DNA of 64,000 nucleotides, taken from Thioalkalivibrio sp. XN279. Its GTDB lineage: Bacteria > Pseudomonadota > Gammaproteobacteria > Steroidobacterales > XN24. Numbering within the stretch: the stretch's first letter is position 1; each line of letters begins with the position of its first letter. A program made the position numbers and the translations under genes. The stretch covers positions 124,001 to 188,000 of the forward strand of contig NZ_JAANBD010000028.1 in assembly GCF_011089885.1 (NCBI RefSeq). Reading direction: 5' to 3'. The notes below the pieces were generated by a model. The model saw nothing but the letters and a program-made list of their open reading frames with translations. It was not told the DNA's origin and made no database searches. Shown here one piece after another: positions 60,231-64,000 of this stretch.

Positions 60231-63200
60231 ATGAAAATCTCCGAGATCTCCGTCCGTCGCCCGGTGTTCGCGATGGTGCTGTCGATGATGCTGGTGCTCG
60301 TCGGCCTGGCTTCAGCGCTCAACCTCGCCGTGCGCGAATACCCCGACATCGACCCGCCGATCGTCTCTATCGACACCAGCTACCGCGGCGCCTCGGCCGA
60401 CATCATCGAGACGCGCGTCACCCAGGTGATCGAGGACCAGGTCGCCGGCCTCGAGGGCATCGTCAAGCTCACCTCGCGCAGCCAGGACGAGCGCTCCTCG
60501 GTCGACCTCGAGTTCTCGCTCGACCGTAACGTGGACGAGGCCGCCAACGACGTGCGCGACCGCATCGGCCGCGTGCTGTCACAGCTGCCGCCGGAAGCCG
60601 ACCCGCCGCGCATCGCCAAGTCCGACAGCGACACCCAGCCGGTGATGTGGCTGACCTTCACCAGCGACCGCCACACCACCCTCGAGCTCACCGACATCGC
60701 CGAGCGCATGGTGGTGGATCGCATGTCCGTGGTGGAAGGCGTGGCGCGCGTGCGCCTCGGCGGCGCGCGCCGCTTCGCCATGCGCGTCTGGCTGGACCGC
60801 GAGGCCATGGCGGCGCGCGGCGTCACCTCCGAAGACATCACTGCCGCCCTGCGCCGCGAGAACGTGGAGCTGCCCGCCGGACGCCTCGAGTCCACGCAAC
60901 GGGAGTTCACGCTGCGCACTCGCACCGGGCTGGTGACGCCGGAAGATTTCGGCGCGCTGGTGATCCGCCGCGGCAACGACGGCAACTTCGTGCGCCTGTC
61001 GGACATCGCCGAGGTGCGCATCGGCGCCGAGGACGAGCGCAGCGTGGCCCGCGCCAACCAGGTGCCGGCCATCAGCCTGGGCATCGAGCAGCAGTCCAAG
61101 GCCAACACCGTCGAGGTCTCGCGCGGTATCCGCGCCGCCATCGACGAGATCACGCCCTCGCTGCCGGAAGGCGTCGAGATCGGCATCAACTTCGACCGCG
61201 CCACCTTCATCGAGGCCTCCATGATGGAGGTGGTGAAAGCGCTGGGCTTCGCACTCACGCTGGTGCTCTTGGTCATCTACCTGTTCCTCGGCAATGTGCG
61301 CGCGACGCTGGTGCCGGCCGTCACCATTCCTATCTGCGTCATCGCCACGTTCTCGGTCATGGCGCTGTTCGGCTACTCCATCAACGTGCTCATCCTGCTC
61401 GGCCTGGTGCTGGCCATCGGCCTGGTGGTGGACGACGCCATCGTGGTGCTGGAGAACATCTGGCGCCGCGTCGAGGAGGGCGAGCCGCCGCTCCTGGCCG
61501 CGGTCGAGGGCAGCAAGGAAATCGGCTTCGCCGTCATCGCCACCACGCTGGTGCTGGTCTCGGTGTTCCTTCCCATCTCTTTCATCCAGGGCAACGTCGG
61601 CCGCCTGTTCCGCGAGTTCGGCGTCGCGGTCGCGGCGGCGGTCGGCATCTCCAGCCTGGTGGCACTGACGCTGATTCCCATGCTCAGCTCGAAGCTGTTC
61701 AAGCACGGCGAACAGCGCAGTCGCATGACCAGCTTGATCGAGCGCGGCTTCAAGCGCTTCGGCGCGGTCTACAAGCGGCTGTTGTGGCGCATCGTGCCGC
61801 GGCCCTGGGCCGTACTGGCGGTGGCGCTGTTCGTCACCGTCGCCGCCGTCGGCCTGTTCCGCATGTTGCCGACCGAGTACGCCCCGCGCGAAGACCGCGG
61901 CATTTTCTTCACCCTCATCACCGCCCCGCCCGGCGCCAGCCTTGAGTACACCGAGTCCTACGCCACGCGCATGGAAGAGATCCTCATGCGCTACGTGGAT
62001 AGCGGCGAAGCGCGGCGGGTATTGCTGCGCGTGCCGGGCGGCTGGGGCAGCGGCGGCGGCGTGGACAGCGCGCGCGCCATCGTGCTGCTGGAAGACTGGG
62101 CCAAGCGCGAGCGCTCGGTGGAAGAAATTGCGGCGCAGGTACGCGAGGAGCTGAGCGTGCTGCCCGGCGTGCAGGCGCGCGTGATCACGCCCGCCGGCCT
62201 CGGCGTGCGTGGCGCCGACCGCCCGGTGCAAATGGTGCTCGGCGGGGCCGAGTACGCCCAGCTCGCCGCCTGGCGCGACGAACTGATGGCGGCGGCCGAG
62301 GGCTATGCCGGCATCCGCGGGCTCGATTCCAACTACGAGGAACGCCAGCCGCAGATGCGCGTGGTCATCGACCGCAACCGCGCCGCCGAGCTCGGCGTGT
62401 CGCTGGAGAACATCGGCCGCACGCTCGAGACCATGCTCGGCTCGCGTGCGGTGACGACGTTCATCGATCGCGGCCGCGAGTACCGCGTCATCCTGCAGGG
62501 CCAGGCCGAGGGCCGCGCCACGCCGAATGACCTTTCCAACATTTACGTCCGTTCCGAGACCAGCGGCCAGCTGGTGCCGCTGGGCAACCTGGTGACGCTG
62601 GACGAGCGCGCCGGCCCGGCCGAGCTGCGGCGCTTCGACCGCCTGCGTTCCATCACCGTCTCCGGCGGGCTCGAGCCCGGCACCTCGCTGGGCGAGGCGC
62701 TGGACTCCTTCGAGGAGCTGGCGCGCGAGATCCTGCCGCCCGACATCCGCATCAGCTGGGACGGCGAGTCGCGCGAGTTCAAGGAGTCCGGCAACTCGCT
62801 CTACATCACCTTCATCATGGCGCTGGTGGTCGTGTTCCTGGTGCTGGCGGCGCAGTTCGAGAGCTTCCGCCACCCGCTGGTGATCATGTTCACCGTGCCG
62901 CTCGCCATCACCGGGGCGCTATTGGGCCTGTGGGCCTACGGCGGCTCGATCAACGTCTACAGCCAGATCGGGCTCATCATGCTGGTCGGGCTGGCGGCCA
63001 AGAACGGCGTGCTCATCGTCGAGTTCGCCAACCAGCTGCGCGACCGCGGCCGCGAGTTCAACGAGGCGATTATCGAGGCTTCGGCCATTCGGCTGAGGCC
63101 GGTGCTGATGACCAGCGCGTGTACCGCGATCGGGGCCCTGCCGCTGTTACTGGCGTCGGGTGCCGGCTCGGAGAGCCGCCAGGCGGTGGGCATCGTGGTG

Positions 63201-63347
63201 GTGTACGGCATGGCGCTGACCACCGTGCTGACCCTGTTCGTGGTGCCGGCGGCCTATGCGGTGATCGCCCGCAACACCAAGTCGCCCGGGCATGTGGGGA
63301 AGAAGCTGGAGAAGTTGAGGGCTGGGGAAATCGTAGAATCGACTTGA
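60231..63347 (+). CDS. RND-family efflux pump (HAE1/MexB-like)
   Basis: 1038 aa proton-driven inner-membrane transporter. First helix SVRRPVFAMVLSMMLVLVGL, twelve membrane segments with two large periplasmic loops, and the proton-relay pair DD in GLVVDDAIVVLENIWRRVEE. The second half repeats the fold (VFLVLAAQFESFRHPLVIMF, then GLAAKNGVLIVEFANQLRDR with the relay Lys). Length and residues match multidrug RND pumps rather than heavy-metal CusA types. Co-expressed with the adaptor; no local regulator gene was seen. Confidence 0.95.
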   Translation: MKISEISVRRPVFAMVLSMMLVLVGLASALNLAVREYPDIDPPIVSIDTSYRGASADIIETRVTQVIEDQVAGLEGIVKLTSRSQDERSSVDLEFSLDRNVDEAANDVRDRIGRVLSQLPPEADPPRIAKSDSDTQPVMWLTFTSDRHTTLELTDIAERMVVDRMSVVEGVARVRLGGARRFAMRVWLDREAMAARGVTSEDITAALRRENVELPAGRLESTQREFTLRTRTGLVTPEDFGALVIRRGNDGNFVRLSDIAEVRIGAEDERSVARANQVPAISLGIEQQSKANTVEVSRGIRAAIDEITPSLPEGVEIGINFDRATFIEASMMEVVKALGFALTLVLLVIYLFLGNVRATLVPAVTIPICVIATFSVMALFGYSINVLILLGLVLAIGLVVDDAIVVLENIWRRVEEGEPPLLAAVEGSKEIGFAVIATTLVLVSVFLPISFIQGNVGRLFREFGVAVAAAVGISSLVALTLIPMLSSKLFKHGEQRSRMTSLIERGFKRFGAVYKRLLWRIVPRPWAVLAVALFVTVAAVGLFRMLPTEYAPREDRGIFFTLITAPPGASLEYTESYATRMEEILMRYVDSGEARRVLLRVPGGWGSGGGVDSARAIVLLEDWAKRERSVEEIAAQVREELSVLPGVQARVITPAGLGVRGADRPVQMVLGGAEYAQLAAWRDELMAAAEGYAGIRGLDSNYEERQPQMRVVIDRNRAAELGVSLENIGRTLETMLGSRAVTTFIDRGREYRVILQGQAEGRATPNDLSNIYVRSETSGQLVPLGNLVTLDERAGPAELRRFDRLRSITVSGGLEPGTSLGEALDSFEELAREILPPDIRISWDGESREFKESGNSLYITFIMALVVVFLVLAAQFESFRHPLVIMFTVPLAITGALLGLWAYGGSINVYSQIGLIMLVGLAAKNGVLIVEFANQLRDRGREFNEAIIEASAIRLRPVLMTSACTAIGALPLLLASGAGSESRQAVGIVVVYGMALTTVLTLFVVPAAYAVIARNTKSPGHVGKKLEKLRAGEIVEST

Positions 63348-63583
63348 GCGACACTTGGTGCCGGAAATCGAATCGGCTCGCCATCCGGCGCCGTAGGCAG
63401 GACGTTTCCCGACCCATCGTCGCGCACTAGGGCGCGATATTGACGCGAACTACCGTGTGCCGGCCCGCCGGAGTCGTCGGTACAATTTACAGCCGCCGAA
63501 CCCCTGCGCGATATGAGCAAATGTCCTGGCCCACTACCCTGATATCGTTAGACTTAGTTATACCCTGCTCGCGCGATTCTACG
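63348..63583. other. Intergenic region upstream of the sigma-54 promoter
   Basis: After the RND stop the sequence is non-coding as far as I can see. Short frames on both strands lack any domain. No REP palindrome, tRNA or clear terminator was found here. Base composition is lower in GC than the RND genes, as expected of a regulatory zone. Confidence 0.4.
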
Positions 63584-63598
63584 GCGAAGGTGCTTCGC
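63584..63598. promoter_or_regulatory. Inverted repeat, possible activator site
   Basis: GCGAAGGTGCTTCGC, a perfect 6-bp inverted repeat with a 3-base centre, lies about 100 bases upstream of the sigma-54 promoter. That is the normal place for an enhancer-type activator such as PrsR, but the PrsR site is not known to me, so the link is a guess. Confidence 0.35.
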
Positions 63599-63696
63599 AC
63601 ACTGATGGGATTTGACCGTGCTCTGGTGTCGAAAAGGCTTACAGGACGCATACTGATGAGCGAATGTCACTCAATCTTTTCAATGCCTTACAACTC

Positions 63697-63712
63697 TGGC
63701 ACGCTTCCTGCA
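63697..63712 (+). promoter_or_regulatory. Sigma-54 promoter
   Basis: TGGCACGCTTCCTGCA matches the -24/-12 consensus (TGGCACG-N4-TTGCA) at all but one position, with the required ten bases between the GG and GC. It stands about 83 bases before the start of the secreted protein gene, and a sigma-54 activator (PrsR) is encoded in the window. Confidence 0.8.
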
Positions 63713-63794
63713 TGAGTATTAAGTGAGCCCCTAATGGGCGATAGGCCTGTTTAAGACGGGTGCAAAAGATAGGTAGCGAGGAGTAGTTGTCATG

Positions 63795-64000
63795 TGCAAG
63801 TTATTGATTGGTATAGCAGGCTTAGCCCTTTTAGGAGGTGCGTCGACCGCTTCCGCAGCCTTGATCGCTGAGACTGGGCTGGCTGACACCCTCGTGGAGG
63901 GGACCAATATCAGCCCTGACGAAGCATCCGAGAAAACATATCTCGCCGAGCTCCTGGGCGTCGATGTGTCGGAACTTGAGTACTTTAAGTACGACGGCGG
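63795..64000 (+). CDS. Secreted protein, N-terminal part (probable PEP-CTERM substrate)
   Basis: The window ends inside this gene. The 68 visible codons encode a signal peptide (MCKLLIGIAGLALLGGASTA then SAALIA) and an acidic mature start (LADTLVEGTNISPDEASEKT, LLGVDVSELEYFKYDGG). GAGGAG lies 8 bases before the ATG. The sigma-54 promoter upstream and the presence of prsK/prsR/xrtA make a small PEP-CTERM protein the best guess, but its C-terminus, where the sorting signal would be, is outside the window. Confidence 0.7.

Noticed and set aside
60579-62873. A 764-codon minus-strand frame within the RND pump gene
   Set aside because: His/Arg/Gln-rich antisense reading of a conserved transporter; not a gene.
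63440-63715. A 91-codon plus-strand frame before the last gene
   Set aside because: No domain or ribosome site, and it runs across the inverted repeat and the sigma-54 promoter.
1-64000. tRNA or rRNA genes, prophage, or attachment sites at the locus edges
   Set aside because: None recognised by eye on either strand; a covariance-model scan would be needed to exclude small RNA genes.

Overview
This window looks like a chromosomal segment of a GC-rich gammaproteobacterium. The evidence is a complete PrsK/PrsR/PrsT and exosortase A (PEP-CTERM type) exopolysaccharide locus, a dTDP-rhamnose operon, CbpA/CbpM, Bfd/Bfr, an RND pump, and a family of REP-like palindromes with the core GGGGTC(A/T)GACCCC next to a decayed REP-associated transposase. 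I cannot name the genus from sequence alone.

Layout. 0-4.5 kb: cell-surface sugar genes (GT32-type transferase, polysaccharide pyruvyl transferase) mixed with a broken FrhB-like gene and dead IS3 elements. 4.6-10.9 kb: a tightly coupled leftward operon larE-larB-larC-ATP-grasp-larA-GT2. It encodes the full biosynthetic set for the nickel-pincer nucleotide cofactor, a LarA-family racemase/epimerase, an ATP-grasp ligase and a glycosyltransferase. 11-21 kb: a lower-GC decay zone holding two glycosyltransferase-like genes, a Wzy-like polymerase, a secreted beta-helix protein, a serine-acetyltransferase-like gene and the remains of a PEP-CTERM protein, a second ATP-grasp enzyme and IS3/IS256 transposases. 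21-34.6 kb: accessory exopolysaccharide genes (GNAT, SDR, Gfo/Idh/MocA, two GNAT/FemAB-like proteins, DegT aminotransferase, GT2, two NodB deacetylases, GT4, Kdo-kinase-like protein, MsbA-like ABC exporter). 34.6-52.3 kb: the exopolysaccharide and protein-sorting core: exosortase A fused to EpsI, rfbBACD, a polyprenyl-phosphate sugar phosphotransferase, an outer-membrane beta-barrel, tyrosine autokinase, Wzz-like and Wza-like proteins, the TPR lipoprotein PrsT, and the PrsK/PrsR two-component pair. 52.3-58.5 kb: a region rich in REP palindromes around cbpA-cbpM, a RES/Xre-type toxin-antitoxin pair, a MATE transporter and bfd-bfr. 59-63.3 kb: an RND adaptor and pump. 63.4-64 kb: a good sigma-54 promoter ahead of a secreted protein cut by the window edge, a likely PrsR target.

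How it fits together. The phosphotransferase starts repeat units on undecaprenyl phosphate, the glycosyltransferases extend them (with dTDP-L-rhamnose available), and the acetyl-, pyruvyl-, amino- and deacetylase enzymes decorate them. Wzy/Wzz/tyrosine kinase/Wza and probably the beta-barrel polymerise and export the product, while XrtA processes PEP-CTERM proteins under PrsK/PrsR/sigma-54 control. The most unusual feature is the nickel-pincer operon inside this locus. It suggests that a racemised or epimerised hydroxy acid or sugar acid is made for, and perhaps ligated into, the surface polysaccharide. That link is inference from context; the gene identifications rest on visible motifs.
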